DNA of 64,000 bases from Porticoccus sp041395745 (lineage in GTDB: Bacteria; Pseudomonadota; Gammaproteobacteria; Pseudomonadales; Porticoccaceae), in contig JAWKZV010000001.1 in assembly GCA_041395745.1 (NCBI GenBank), positions 124,001-188,000 of the forward strand, read 5' to 3'. This document shows, one piece after another, positions 16,190 to 24,491 of this stretch; position 1 is the first letter of the stretch, and the number at the start of each line of letters is the position of its first letter. Both the position numbers and the translations under genes were made by a program. Under the pieces are notes generated by a model. That model saw nothing but the letters and a program-made list of their open reading frames with translations, was not told the origin of the DNA and searched no databases.

Positions 16190-17422
16190 TTAGAAGCTCC
16201 AACCTACCCCCAGATTAAAGCCGCGCAGTTCGGGATCATTGGATTCCACTTCCTGGCGCATGTAGTCGGCTTTCAGCACCACATGCTCGTCGAGCCAGTA
16301 GTTTAAACCAATGTCGTACTGCTGTTTCTCTGTATCGCTGCTGTCGCCGGCCTGGTTGTCCCATTCGCTGTAGCGGGCGAACAGGCCCAGCTTCTCGGTG
16401 AGCTTGTAAGAGGGTTCTATGTAGAAGCCTTCCTGTTCATCGGCGCCGGCTTTGAATGCATCAATGGCGTCGTCGATGTCCCAGTGGGCGTACAGGGCGC
16501 GGATGCCGAATGCTCCGCGGTTGTAGATGGCGTGAGCTTCCCACAGTGTGGCATCAGCTTCTTCATCGCCATACCCTTGGAATAGGTCTGATTGATACTG
16601 GAGCGTGGTGGCTAGCTCCAGACCTGGTACGCCGGTGTACTTCAGTCGAGCGGTATAGGCGAGATCGTTGCCTTCAGCCTCACTTGCCTTTTGACGCCCA
16701 TTGCGTACAGCAAATTTGTTACCTTCGGGGTCGATAAAGAGGCCAGAGTGGACGCCGACATCGTAGCTGAGGCCCTGGGTTAGTTCGCCGCTGAACATGG
16801 CACCCGCTTCCCACCAGGTGGCGGGCAGAATGTCCTTCTCAACGTTGTTGCGCTCCACGCCGTAGAAGGTGTCGGGTTCGTGGGTCTCGTTAATGATACC
16901 CACCGGCATCAGGAATACACCGGCCTTGGCACGGTGATTCTCGGCGTAATCCCATTCCACGTAGGCCTGTTCGACCTCCACTTCGCCCTCACAATCGCTA
17001 CAGGCGATATCGTGTTCGACTTCCAGTTCGGAGTACATGCGCAGGTTGTCGTTGAACTGGTGGCCGAAGAAAAGCACGAAGCGGTGCAGGTCGAATTCAT
17101 CTTTGTCTGTAGAGGAGTTGTCCGAGGTGAGGTTGTTGTAGTGGACTTCTCCGTAGCCACCGACGGTGGTTTTCTCAGCCCATTCGGCGAGTTTTGCCAC
17201 AGGACCTGCGCTGACTTCTTCCACAGCAGCAAAGGTGGCTTCGGTTTTTTCCTCTGCCTTGGTGACCCGCTGTTCAGTGTCGCTCAGTTGTGACTTGAGT
17301 TGGGCGATTTCCGCCTGTTGTTTCTGGATCAGGTCCCACATCTCTTCGAGTGAAGGCGATGCTGCCTGGGCAGTACCGGCAAGGCCAATCGTGGCCAGTG
17401 CCAAAAGGGTTTTTGGTTGCAT
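16190..17422 (-). CDS. Outer-membrane porin with N-terminal coiled coil
   Basis: About 410 residues. The signal peptide is MQPKTLLALATIGLAGTAQA. A coiled-coil stretch follows (LEEMWDLIQKQQAEIAQLKS, about 25-60), then TTVGGYGEVHYNNL opens a beta-barrel that ends in ELRGFNLGVGWSF with the terminal Phe. The pattern matches phosphate-selective-like or general trimeric porins. The ATG at 17422 has CGGAGA upstream. A Fur-box-like sequence lies about 65-80 bp before the start, and the next two genes are redox proteins. An iron-linked role is inferred; the substrate is unknown. Confidence 0.82.
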   Translation of the reverse strand: MQPKTLLALATIGLAGTAQAASPSLEEMWDLIQKQQAEIAQLKSQLSDTEQRVTKAEEKTEATFAAVEEVSAGPVAKLAEWAEKTTVGGYGEVHYNNLTSDNSSTDKDEFDLHRFVLFFGHQFNDNLRMYSELEVEHDIACSDCEGEVEVEQAYVEWDYAENHRAKAGVFLMPVGIINETHEPDTFYGVERNNVEKDILPATWWEAGAMFSGELTQGLSYDVGVHSGLFIDPEGNKFAVRNGRQKASEAEGNDLAYTARLKYTGVPGLELATTLQYQSDLFQGYGDEEADATLWEAHAIYNRGAFGIRALYAHWDIDDAIDAFKAGADEQEGFYIEPSYKLTEKLGLFARYSEWDNQAGDSSDTEKQQYDIGLNYWLDEHVVLKADYMRQEVESNDPELRGFNLGVGWSF

Positions 17423-17485
17423 GCTGCGATCTCCGGTTGTGTTCTGGATTGCCTCTTTGGGCAATGCCTACGGCGCGAACTATAA

Positions 17486-17500
17486 CGAGAACTATTATCA
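17486..17500. promoter_or_regulatory. Fur-box-like site upstream of the porin operon
   Basis: CGAGAACTATTATCA agrees with the 7-1-7 Fur core TGATAATnATTATCA at 12 of 15 positions and lies about 64 bp upstream of the porin ATG, in the divergent region with grxD. It suggests iron repression of the porin-FMN-PepSY operon. Confidence 0.55.
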
Positions 17501-17598
17501 TATGCAAACCGTTCTTATTTGGATTCGCGTTCCGCATGATCTGGAGCAACTATTTATTTTGTTGAGGGTGGTATCAGATGGCGGGGTAGTGGAGTAAA

Positions 17599-17623
17599 AT
17601 AGTTGACCTTAATAGTCGACTAT
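17599..17623. promoter_or_regulatory. IscR type-1-like box in the grxD promoter
   Basis: The 25-bp site starts ATAGTTGACC, ends TAGTCGACTAT, and agrees with the published type-1 IscR consensus (ATASYYGACT-N5-AGTCRRSTAT form) at about 23 of 25 positions as I align it. It contains the perfect palindrome AATAGTCGACTATT (17611-17624) and a TTGACC that can act as -35. It lies 33 bp upstream of the grxD ATG. Confidence 0.65.
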
Positions 17624-17655
17624 TGTGCAGATTAATTTTTCAGAGGTATCAATTG

Positions 17656-17979
17656 ATGGACATTATGGAAACCATTCGCGAACAGGTGGAAGGTAACCCG
17701 GTGATTCTTTACATGAAAGGGTCTCCCAACCAGCCCCAGTGCGGTTTTTCTGCCCGTACAGTGGAAGCGCTGATGTCCTGCGGCGAGCGTTTCGCTTATG
17801 TAGATGTTCTGGCCAATCCCGACATTCGCGCCAACTTGCCAATCTACGCTAATTGGCCTACGTTTCCCCAACTGTGGGTCAATGGAGAGCTTGTCGGCGG
17901 TTGTGACATCATCACTGAGATGCACGCCAACGGAGAGCTTGCTCAGTTGATCAAGGAAGCCGTACAAAAAGCGGATTGA
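17656..17979 (+). CDS. grxD: Monothiol glutaredoxin Grx4
   Basis: A 107-residue CGFS glutaredoxin (Cys29 in QPQCGFSART), with WPTFPQLWVNGELVGGCDI forming the glutathione-binding part. It carries a bridging 2Fe-2S cluster and passes clusters to targets in Fe-S assembly and iron sensing. The ATG at 17656 has AGAGG upstream; an earlier start at 17623 lies inside the operator. The IscR-like box just before it fits control by Fe-S status. A 2-Cys peroxiredoxin follows on the same strand after 178 bp. Confidence 0.96.
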   Translation: MDIMETIREQVEGNPVILYMKGSPNQPQCGFSARTVEALMSCGERFAYVDVLANPDIRANLPIYANWPTFPQLWVNGELVGGCDIITEMHANGELAQLIKEAVQKAD

Positions 17980-18025
17980 GGTATCCAGGTCCTCTCCGGC
18001 AGCAACTGTTAGAGTCGGCTTATTG

Positions 18026-18066
18026 TTGTTATAGCGAATAACAATGAGACACAAAAAGCTCATTGT
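18026..18066 (+). promoter_or_regulatory. Overlapping inverted repeats upstream of the peroxiredoxin
   Basis: TTGTTAT-AGCGA-ATAACAA (18026-18044) is a perfect 7-5-7 inverted repeat. ACAATGAG/CTCATTGT (18041-18066, 10-nt loop) is a perfect 8-bp repeat that shares ACAA with it. The two stems exclude each other if transcribed. It may be a double operator or a leader switch; no known OxyR pattern is apparent. Confidence 0.35.
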
Positions 18067-18157
18067 GTAAGATGACTTCAATAGTTTTGAGACATGGCTG
18101 TCACGTACAGCTGCTACTTTTCCCGAAAAATAACTGACTTAAAAGAGGAGTTAGACC

Positions 18158-18763
18158 ATGGGAGTTTTAGTTGGTAAACCGGCACCGGATTTCACTGCTG
18201 CAGCAGTGCTGGGCAACGGCGACATCGTCGATTCTTTCACTCTGTCTGATGCCATCAAGGGCAAAAAGGCGGTAGTTTTCTTCTACCCCCTGGACTTCAC
18301 CTTCGTGTGCCCGTCCGAGCTGATCGCATTTGACCACCGCTTTGCGGATTTCCAGAAGCGTGGAGTGGAAGTGATTGGTGTATCCATTGATTCCCAATTC
18401 ACTCACAACGCCTGGCGCAACACCCCTGTCAACGAGGGTGGTATCGGCCCGGTGAAATATCCTCTGATTGCTGACGTCAAGCACGAAATCTGCAAGGCTT
18501 ACGATGTAGAGTTCGACGCTGCCGGCGTTGCCTTCCGCGGTTCTTTCCTGATTGATGAAGACGGCGTTGTGCGTCACCAGGTAGTCAACGACCTGCCGCT
18601 GGGCCGTGACATCGATGAAATGCTGCGCATTGTCGATGCACTGAACTTCCACCAGACTCACGGCGAAGTGTGTCCCGCTGGTTGGAAGGAAGGTTCCAAA
18701 GGTATGGATGCATCTCCGAAAGGTGTTGCTTCTTACCTGGCTGAGAACGCTGACAGCCTGTAA
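18158..18763 (+). CDS. Typical 2-Cys peroxiredoxin (AhpC/Tsa family)
   Basis: A 201-residue cytosolic peroxidase reducing H2O2 and organic peroxides. Peroxidatic Cys51 lies in DFTFVCPSE, resolving Cys172 in GEVCPAGW, and Arg is conserved in DEMLRIVDAL. An AAGAGGAG ribosome site precedes the ATG. No AhpF is adjacent, so the thioredoxin system is the likely reductant. A strong bidirectional terminator follows. GrxD lies upstream. Confidence 0.95.
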   Translation: MGVLVGKPAPDFTAAAVLGNGDIVDSFTLSDAIKGKKAVVFFYPLDFTFVCPSELIAFDHRFADFQKRGVEVIGVSIDSQFTHNAWRNTPVNEGGIGPVKYPLIADVKHEICKAYDVEFDAAGVAFRGSFLIDEDGVVRHQVVNDLPLGRDIDEMLRIVDALNFHQTHGEVCPAGWKEGSKGMDASPKGVASYLAENADSL

Positions 18764-18780
18764 GGGAAGTCGCTTTCGAC

Positions 18781-18813
18781 AAAAAAACCGCAGGGCTTCC
18801 CTGCGGTTTTTTT
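18781..18813. terminator. Bidirectional rho-independent terminator
   Basis: The stem ACCGCAGG/CCTGCGGT with a GCTT loop is flanked by A7 on the left and T7 on the right, 18 nt past the peroxiredoxin stop. Confidence 0.93.
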
Positions 18814-18843
18814 ATTGCTCTCGTTAAGCTTCAGGAGCGAGAT

Positions 18844-19050
18844 ATGGATGAACAACGTTTGGTCGACATAGAGACGCGATTGGCTTTTCAGGAAGATACC
18901 CTTGATCGCCTGAATGAGGTGATCTACCGCCAGCAGGAACTGATCGACCGGCTGATTGCCCGTTGTGAGATGCTGGGAACCCGGATGAAGGAGCTGGCAG
19001 AAAAATTGCCGGAAGAGGGTGATGGCGAGGAAAGGCCGCCTCACTATTGA
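18844..19050 (+). CDS. slyX: SlyX-like protein
   Basis: A 68-residue protein that is coiled coil over nearly its whole length (RLVDIETRLAFQEDTLDRLN) and ends in the SlyX signature PPHY. The molecular role is unknown in any organism. An AGGAG site precedes the ATG. It is a monocistronic gene between two bidirectional terminators. Confidence 0.88.
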   Translation: MDEQRLVDIETRLAFQEDTLDRLNEVIYRQQELIDRLIARCEMLGTRMKELAEKLPEEGDGEERPPHY

Positions 19051-19064
19051 TTGCCATTACCCAC

Positions 19065-19098
19065 AATAAAAAACGCGGCAAATGCCGCGTTTTTTATT
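19065..19098. terminator. Bidirectional terminator between slyX and maeB
   Basis: AAAAAACGCGGCA and TGCCGCGTTTTTT form a 7-bp GC stem with A- and T-runs on either side, serving the convergent slyX and maeB genes. Confidence 0.93.
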
Positions 19099-19115
19099 GC
19101 CGTCTTGGTTGGCGT

Positions 19116-21389
19116 TTACTGTTCGGACTTGGAGACGATGTCCGCGCCGATCAGCGCCGTCATATTGAGGATGCCGCGACCGGAAACGGACGGGATCAGG
19201 ATGTGTGCCGGCTTGTCGAAGCCAAACAGGAAAGGGCCCACCAGTCGCGCATTGGTCAGGGTGCGCAGCAGTCCCAGGGTGATGCTGGCGGCATCCATGT
19301 TTGGCATGATCAGCACGTTGGCGCGACCTTGCAGATTGGCGTTCTGGTAGATCTTGTTGCGCATGGCTTCGTTCATGGCCGACATGGCGTGCATCTCGCC
19401 CTCAATCTGGACATCCGGCAACTGCTTGCGCAGTTGCTCGGCGGCCCGCTTCATCTTGTGGGCGGAATGGTCGTCGTAGGTGCCGAAGTTGGAGTGGGAC
19501 AGCAGTGCCACCTTCGGTTCGATACCAAAACTTTTTACGAAGTTGATGGTGTTGAGGGTGGTGGCGACGACCTGTTCTTCGGTTGGGTCTACATTCACGA
19601 ACGGATCGGCCAGGAAAAGCGGGCCATCTTCCATCAACAATACACAGACCGAAGACAGCTCGGCAGTGCTGCTTTGCGGCAGGATGCTCTGGATGTCTTT
19701 CAGATGTTTGTCGAAGCGGCCAACCTTGCCGCATACCAGTCCGTCTGCATCGCCCAGGGCCACCATAATGGCCGCCAGCACAGTGTTGTTGGTGTGAACG
19801 ATGTTCTGGGCAGCTTCCACGGAAACCCCGGCGCGTCCCACACGCTGGTGGTAGAACTGCCAGTAATTCTCCCGGTGGTCCCCTTCTTCCGGATTGAAGA
19901 TCTCGATGTCCGAACCAATTCTGATGCGCAGGCCCATTTCATGGATCTTGCGCTCAATGACAGCCGGGCGTCCGATCAGGATCGGCTTGGCAACTTTCTC
20001 GTCGACAATGCCTTGCATGGCGCGCAGTACATCGTCATTTTCGCCCTCGGCATAGGCAATACGCGACGGGCTGCGGCGGGCCTGTTCAATCATTGGTTGC
20101 ATGAACAGGCGGCTGCGGCTGACGTAGGAGTGCAGTTTCTGGCGGTAGGCTTCCAGATCCTCGATGGGGCGGGTGGCGACACCGCTTTCCATGGCGGCTT
20201 TGACCACTGCCACGGGGACTTCCTCGATCAGGCGGGGATCAAAAGGCTTGGGAATCAGGTAATCTGGACCGAACTTCAATACTTCGTCGGCATAGGCTTC
20301 CGCCACGGCTTCGGAGGCTTCCCGGTGAACCAGGTCGGCGATGGCTTTTACGCAGGCCTGCTTCATGGCGTCGTTGATGACCGTGGCACCACAGTCCAGG
20401 GCCCCGCGGAAAATGAACGGGAAGCAGAGAACGTTGTTGACCTGGTTCGGATAGTCTGAACGACCGGTGGCCAGGATGGCATCAGGGCGGGCCGCCTTGG
20501 CGACTTCCGGCATGATTTCCGGTGTCGGGTTGGACATGGCCAGAATCAGCGGGTTGGGCGCCATTTTCTTGACCATGTCAGCTTTCAGAATACCGGGGCC
20601 GGACAGGCCCAGGAACAGGTCCGCGCCGTCGATGGCATCGTCAAGAGTGCGGTCATCAGTTTCCACCGCATAGCTTTCTTTCCAGGGGTTCATCCCTTCT
20701 TCGCGGCCTTTGTAGATGACGCCGCTGCGGTCGATCATGCGGATATTGGCCTTTCTCAACCCCATGCTAACCAGCAGGTCCACGCAGGCAATGCTGGCAG
20801 CCCCGGCGCCGGTGACCACCAGCTTGATGTCCTCAATGTTCTTGTTAACGATCCGGAGGCCGTTGTAGACCGCGGCGGCAGACACGATGGCCGTGCCGTG
20901 CTGATCGTCGTGGAAGACGGGGATATTCATCCGCTCTCTGAGCTTGCGTTCCACCAGGAAGCACTCGGGAGCCTTGATGTCTTCTAGGTTGATGCCGCCA
21001 AAAGTGGGTTCCAGAGAAGCGATGATGTCCACCAGCTTGTCGACATCATTTTCTGCGACCTCAATGTCGAACACATCGATATTGGCGAACTTCTTGAACA
21101 GTACCGCCTTGCCTTCCATTACCGGCTTGGCCGCCAGGGGGCCGATATCGCCCAGGCCGAGCACCGCGGTGCCGTTGGAAATTACCGCCACCAGGTTGCC
21201 TCGGGCGGTAACGCTGGCAACTTCTGTCGGGTTCTTGACGATCGCGCCACAGGCGTAGGCCACGCCGGGGGAGTAAGCCTGAGACAGATCCCGCTTGTTG
21301 GCGAGCGGTTTGGTGGGGCGGATTTCGATTTTTCCCGGTACAGGGTGGGTGTGGTAATAGAGAGAGCTTTCTTTGAATGAATCGGACAT
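19116..21389 (-). CDS. maeB: NADP-dependent malic enzyme with phosphotransacetylase-like domain
   Basis: About 757 residues, the usual MaeB length. The malic-enzyme half (SQAYSPGVAYAC near residue 37; VFHDDQHGTAIV; LVVTGAGAASIACVDLL nucleotide site; ILAMSNPTPEI) is followed by a PTA-like half (ENDDVLRAMQGIVDEKVAKP onward; NMDAASITLGLLRTL). It decarboxylates malate to pyruvate with NADP reduction; the second half is regulatory (acetyl-CoA sensing) in characterised members. The ATG at 21389 (MSDSFKESS) is chosen over a TTG at 21404. Confidence 0.95.
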   Translation of the reverse strand: MSDSFKESSLYYHTHPVPGKIEIRPTKPLANKRDLSQAYSPGVAYACGAIVKNPTEVASVTARGNLVAVISNGTAVLGLGDIGPLAAKPVMEGKAVLFKKFANIDVFDIEVAENDVDKLVDIIASLEPTFGGINLEDIKAPECFLVERKLRERMNIPVFHDDQHGTAIVSAAAVYNGLRIVNKNIEDIKLVVTGAGAASIACVDLLVSMGLRKANIRMIDRSGVIYKGREEGMNPWKESYAVETDDRTLDDAIDGADLFLGLSGPGILKADMVKKMAPNPLILAMSNPTPEIMPEVAKAARPDAILATGRSDYPNQVNNVLCFPFIFRGALDCGATVINDAMKQACVKAIADLVHREASEAVAEAYADEVLKFGPDYLIPKPFDPRLIEEVPVAVVKAAMESGVATRPIEDLEAYRQKLHSYVSRSRLFMQPMIEQARRSPSRIAYAEGENDDVLRAMQGIVDEKVAKPILIGRPAVIERKIHEMGLRIRIGSDIEIFNPEEGDHRENYWQFYHQRVGRAGVSVEAAQNIVHTNNTVLAAIMVALGDADGLVCGKVGRFDKHLKDIQSILPQSSTAELSSVCVLLMEDGPLFLADPFVNVDPTEEQVVATTLNTINFVKSFGIEPKVALLSHSNFGTYDDHSAHKMKRAAEQLRKQLPDVQIEGEMHAMSAMNEAMRNKIYQNANLQGRANVLIMPNMDAASITLGLLRTLTNARLVGPFLFGFDKPAHILIPSVSGRGILNMTALIGADIVSKSEQ

Positions 21390-21404
21390 TTCTTTCTCGG
21401 TCAA

Positions 21405-21797
21405 ATAGTTATCTGGTCGGCTCGGCCGGGCGGCTATTCTAACGCCATCGCTGGCGGGATTGCCATGCGTTTTGCGGAAGCCGGGGGTGTCTGAAAAGGG
21501 CCTGTAGTGTAACTACAAAAAAGTGGAATTTCAATGGGTGGTCAGGATTGGTTGGGTTTCGTGGCTCTTTGGGCTAATTGTTGAAAATATCAAGCACTCC
21601 ATTGCGATATCGTGTGAAATCGTGTGCCAGTTGCAAATGAATAAAAGCTAGTTTTTCTACATATCGTCGTTTGTTTAGTTTGGGTGTGAGAGCTTGCTAG
21701 CCGTTTTGTGTTGGTGTGGAGGGCGCGATTGGCCGTGTGCTGTCGCAGCTTTGTCTGGGGCCTGATAAGGTCTGCGCTGTTAGTGCTCGGAGGGTTT
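21405..21797. other. Intergenic region without a supported gene
   Basis: These 393 bases lie between divergent maeB and the ferredoxin reductase gene. The middle (21490-21720) is AT-richer and G/T-skewed. The ORFs crossing it have no recognisable protein features. I see no terminator, tRNA or known riboswitch. Confidence 0.5.
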
Positions 21798-23015
21798 ATG
21801 GCGGATCGAGTGATTATTGTAGGGGGAGGGCATGCTGCGGCACAGCTTGCGCCTTCCTTGCGCCAGGAAGGCTGGCAGGGAAGCATTCTGGTGATAGGTG
21901 ATGAGTCAGAGGCTCCCTATCAGCGCCCGCCACTTTCCAAGGAGTATCTGATGGGGGGGCGCGATCGTGCCAGCCTGCTGATTCGTCCAGCCGAAATGTA
22001 TGCCCGTCACGGTATTGATCTGATGCCCGGGCACCGTGTGGCAGCTATTGAGCGCGATATGCGGCAGGTGGTGATGGCCGATGGCACCCGCCTGGATTAT
22101 TGCAAGCTGGCGCTCTGTACCGGAGCCCGCGTCCGGCATTTGCGGGTGCCGGGAGCCGAATTATCGGGGGTGCATTATCTGCGCTCCCTGCAGGATGTGG
22201 ACGGAATCAGGGCGAAATTGCAGCCGGGCAGTCGCGTGGTGATTGTCGGTGGCGGCTATATCGGTCTGGAGGCGGCTGCAGCTCTGTGCAAATCGGGGGC
22301 TGAGGTGACGGTGCTGGAAGTGCAATCCCGGGTGCTTGCCCGGGTCACGGCTCCCGAGGTGTCGGCTTTCTATCAGCGGGTCCATGGAGAGGAGGGGGTG
22401 CGTATTCTCACTGGGTGGTCTGTCGCTCGCATCGAGGGGCAGTCCGCCGTTTCCGCAGTTGTTGGTGAAGACGGCAGACGCGAGCCGGCGGATCTCGTGA
22501 TCGTAGGCATAGGCGTGCTTCCGAATGTGGAGCTGGCGGAACAGTGTGGCCTTAAGGTCGACAACGGTGTGTGGGTCGACGAGTTTGCGAAGACGGATGA
22601 TCCGGATATCTATGCGGCGGGGGATTGCGTTAACTACCCCAGCAGCTTGTTGGGGCGGCGTCTGCGGCTGGAGTCGGTTCCCGGTGCCGTGGAGCAGGCC
22701 AAGTCCGCGGCAGCGTCGATTTGCGGCAAGCAGCGCAGTTGTGATTTTTATCCCTGGTTTTGGTCTGACCAGTATGATCTGAAGTTGCAGATCGCCGGCC
22801 TGAGCGACGGTTATGATCGGGTAGTGCTGAGGGGGGATGCTTCATCCGGGCGGAGCTTCGTGGCCTGGTATCTCCGCGGTGACCGGCTGCTGGCGGCAGA
22901 TTGCATCAACCGTCCCAAAGAGTTTATGGTGGCCAAGCAACTGCTGGCCGGGGGTGTGTCGGTGCTGGAAGAGCGCCTGATGGACGAATCGATCGACCCA
23001 AAAATGTTTTTGTAA
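21798..23015 (+). CDS. NAD(P)H:ferredoxin reductase (putidaredoxin/rhodocoxin reductase type)
   Basis: A 405-residue FAD protein. The first Rossmann motif is VIIVGGGHAAAQLAP at the N-terminus, the second, NAD(P)-binding one is VVIVGGGYIGLEAAAAL (about 146-162), and the FAD-binding DIYAAGDCV is near 275. A C-terminal reductase domain ends the protein. It passes electrons from NAD(P)H to a 2Fe-2S ferredoxin, which is encoded 36 nt downstream. The ATG at 21798 follows CGGAGGG. The terminal oxygenase (usually a P450) is not in this window. Confidence 0.9.
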   Translation: MADRVIIVGGGHAAAQLAPSLRQEGWQGSILVIGDESEAPYQRPPLSKEYLMGGRDRASLLIRPAEMYARHGIDLMPGHRVAAIERDMRQVVMADGTRLDYCKLALCTGARVRHLRVPGAELSGVHYLRSLQDVDGIRAKLQPGSRVVIVGGGYIGLEAAAALCKSGAEVTVLEVQSRVLARVTAPEVSAFYQRVHGEEGVRILTGWSVARIEGQSAVSAVVGEDGRREPADLVIVGIGVLPNVELAEQCGLKVDNGVWVDEFAKTDDPDIYAAGDCVNYPSSLLGRRLRLESVPGAVEQAKSAAASICGKQRSCDFYPWFWSDQYDLKLQIAGLSDGYDRVVLRGDASSGRSFVAWYLRGDRLLAADCINRPKEFMVAKQLLAGGVSVLEERLMDESIDPKMFL

Positions 23016-23051
23016 AAATCTATAGAATCATATTGTTATAAGGAATATTTA

Positions 23052-23372
23052 ATGTCAATTGTTCATTATATCGAGGCGGACGGTGCGGAATATGAAGTGG
23101 ATGTGCCCGTTGGTAATACGGTGATGCAGGGTGCAGTGGACAATATGATTGACGGCATCCTGGCGGAGTGCGGCGGTTCGTGCAGTTGCGCCACCTGTCA
23201 CTGCTATGTGGATGAGGCCTGGTACGACAAAGTTGGTGAGCCGGGCAGTGCAGAGCAGGCCATGCTGGAGATGGTGCTGGAGCCGGAGCCCACCAGTCGC
23301 CTCAGTTGCCAGATTCAGGTGACGGACGAGCTTGATGGCCTGGTGGTCAGGCTTCCCAAGTCACAGTATTGA
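23052..23372 (+). CDS. 2Fe-2S ferredoxin, adrenodoxin/putidaredoxin type
   Basis: A 106-residue ferredoxin with C-x5-C-x2-C (ECGGSCSCATCHCYV) and the distant fourth Cys in SRLSCQIQV, the vertebrate-type cluster pattern. It is cytosolic and is the redox partner of the preceding reductase. Together the two form a class-I P450-type electron supply chain without an oxygenase beside it. Confidence 0.93.
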   Translation: MSIVHYIEADGAEYEVDVPVGNTVMQGAVDNMIDGILAECGGSCSCATCHCYVDEAWYDKVGEPGSAEQAMLEMVLEPEPTSRLSCQIQVTDELDGLVVRLPKSQY

Positions 23373-23491
23373 TATTGGTGTTTTGGGGCTCCTTATGTCG
23401 GGGCTCCTTGCCACCAGTCCGCTCGTTGATGGGGCTGGCAGATGGTTGATCGCCGGCTGCCAGTTAGATGCCAGTCCCAGTTAGATGCCAG

Positions 23492-23797
23492 TCAAAGCCC
23501 CTTGAACCACTCCTGAAAGTACTTGCCCACAAAGGGAAGTTCGTTCTTCTTGTCCGTGCAGGCGCCTACCAGGCTGATCAGCCAGGCGACCAGAATGATC
23601 AGTCCCCAGATCATGGCCAGCGCACTGTGCAGCGTCATCAGCAGAATGTTGCCGGCAAAGCCGAGGATCATGATGCCCAGGTACTGGCGGATGTAATAAG
23701 AGGCAAAACTGTCACGGCTTTGCATATTCAGAATCAGCGCAATGATCCAGCCGATCAGCGTGATGTGGGCGAGAATCGCCTTGGCCTTGCCGTTCAT
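23492..23797 (-). CDS. DUF4870-like small membrane protein
   Basis: A 101-residue protein with three to four hydrophobic helices (ILAHITLIGWIIALILN; YLGIMILGFAGNILLMTL; IWGLIILVAWLISLVGA) and an FYIRQYLG-like SFASYYIRQYLG motif typical of DUF4870/Tic20-like proteins. Inner membrane; function unknown. It lies alone, upstream (in its own direction) of nothing obvious, and is separated from rnt by 79 nt. Confidence 0.7.
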   Translation of the reverse strand: MNGKAKAILAHITLIGWIIALILNMQSRDSFASYYIRQYLGIMILGFAGNILLMTLHSALAMIWGLIILVAWLISLVGACTDKKNELPFVGKYFQEWFKGL

Positions 23798-23876
23798 CAG
23801 TCTCTCCTTGGTGTGAAGTCACCTTGCTAACGGGGGTGGCTTGAAAGCCGCTGCCGGATTGGGCTGTCTGGCGGGG

Positions 23877-24491
23877 TTAGCGCCAGCCGCCCAGATCTCT
23901 CCAGCGATTGACGATACCACAGAACAATTCGGCGGTCTTTTCTGCGTCGTACGCCGCAGAGTGGGCCTTGCCATTGCTGAATTCAATTTCGGCAGCTTCG
24001 CAGGCTTTGGCCAAAACTGTCTGGCCGTAAGCCAGGCCCGCCAGGGTGGCGGTGTCGAAGCAGGAAAAGGGGTGGAATGGATTGCGCTTGATACTGTTGC
24101 GTTCGACTGCCGCATTGATAAAGCCAAGGTCGAAATGGGCGTTGTGGGCGACCATCACTGCCCGACTGCAGTGGGCGTCCTTGACGGCGTTGCGGATGGG
24201 CTGAAACAACTGGCGCAGCGCCTCGTCCTCTTCCAGTGCCATGCGGTAGGGGTCGTTGGGATCAATGCCGGTAATGTCCAGGGCGGCCTTCTCAATGTTG
24301 GCCCCCTCGAACGGGATAACCGCGTGGCAGATGGTTTCGTCGGGCATTAACAGTCCATCGTCATCCATCGCCAGAGTGACGGCGGCAACTTCCAGCAGTG
24401 CATCGGTCGCCGAGTTGAAGCCGCCGGTTTCCACATCAATCACTACCGGCAGAAATCCACGGAAGCGGTAGGAAATAGGGGGATGTTCCAT
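23877..24491 (-). CDS. rnt: Ribonuclease T
   Basis: A 204-residue DEDDh 3'-5' exonuclease for tRNA and stable-RNA 3' ends. Asp and Glu lie in VVIDVETGGF, Asp in HNAHFDLGF, and the His/Asp pair in AHSAAYDAEKTAELF. The ATG at 24491 overlaps the pyrC stop (TGATG), so it is translationally coupled to pyrC, as in pseudomonads. Confidence 0.95.
   Translation of the reverse strand: MEHPPISYRFRGFLPVVIDVETGGFNSATDALLEVAAVTLAMDDDGLLMPDETICHAVIPFEGANIEKAALDITGIDPNDPYRMALEEDEALRQLFQPIRNAVKDAHCSRAVMVAHNAHFDLGFINAAVERNSIKRNPFHPFSCFDTATLAGLAYGQTVLAKACEAAEIEFSNGKAHSAAYDAEKTAELFCGIVNRWRDLGGWR

Noticed and set aside
19047..20459. 470-codon open frame antisense to maeB
   Set aside because: MaeB is certain and the frame crosses the slyX/maeB terminator.
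21590..21886. 98-codon minus-strand frame before the ferredoxin reductase
   Set aside because: Ser/Thr/Pro-rich shadow overlapping the reductase start; no family features.
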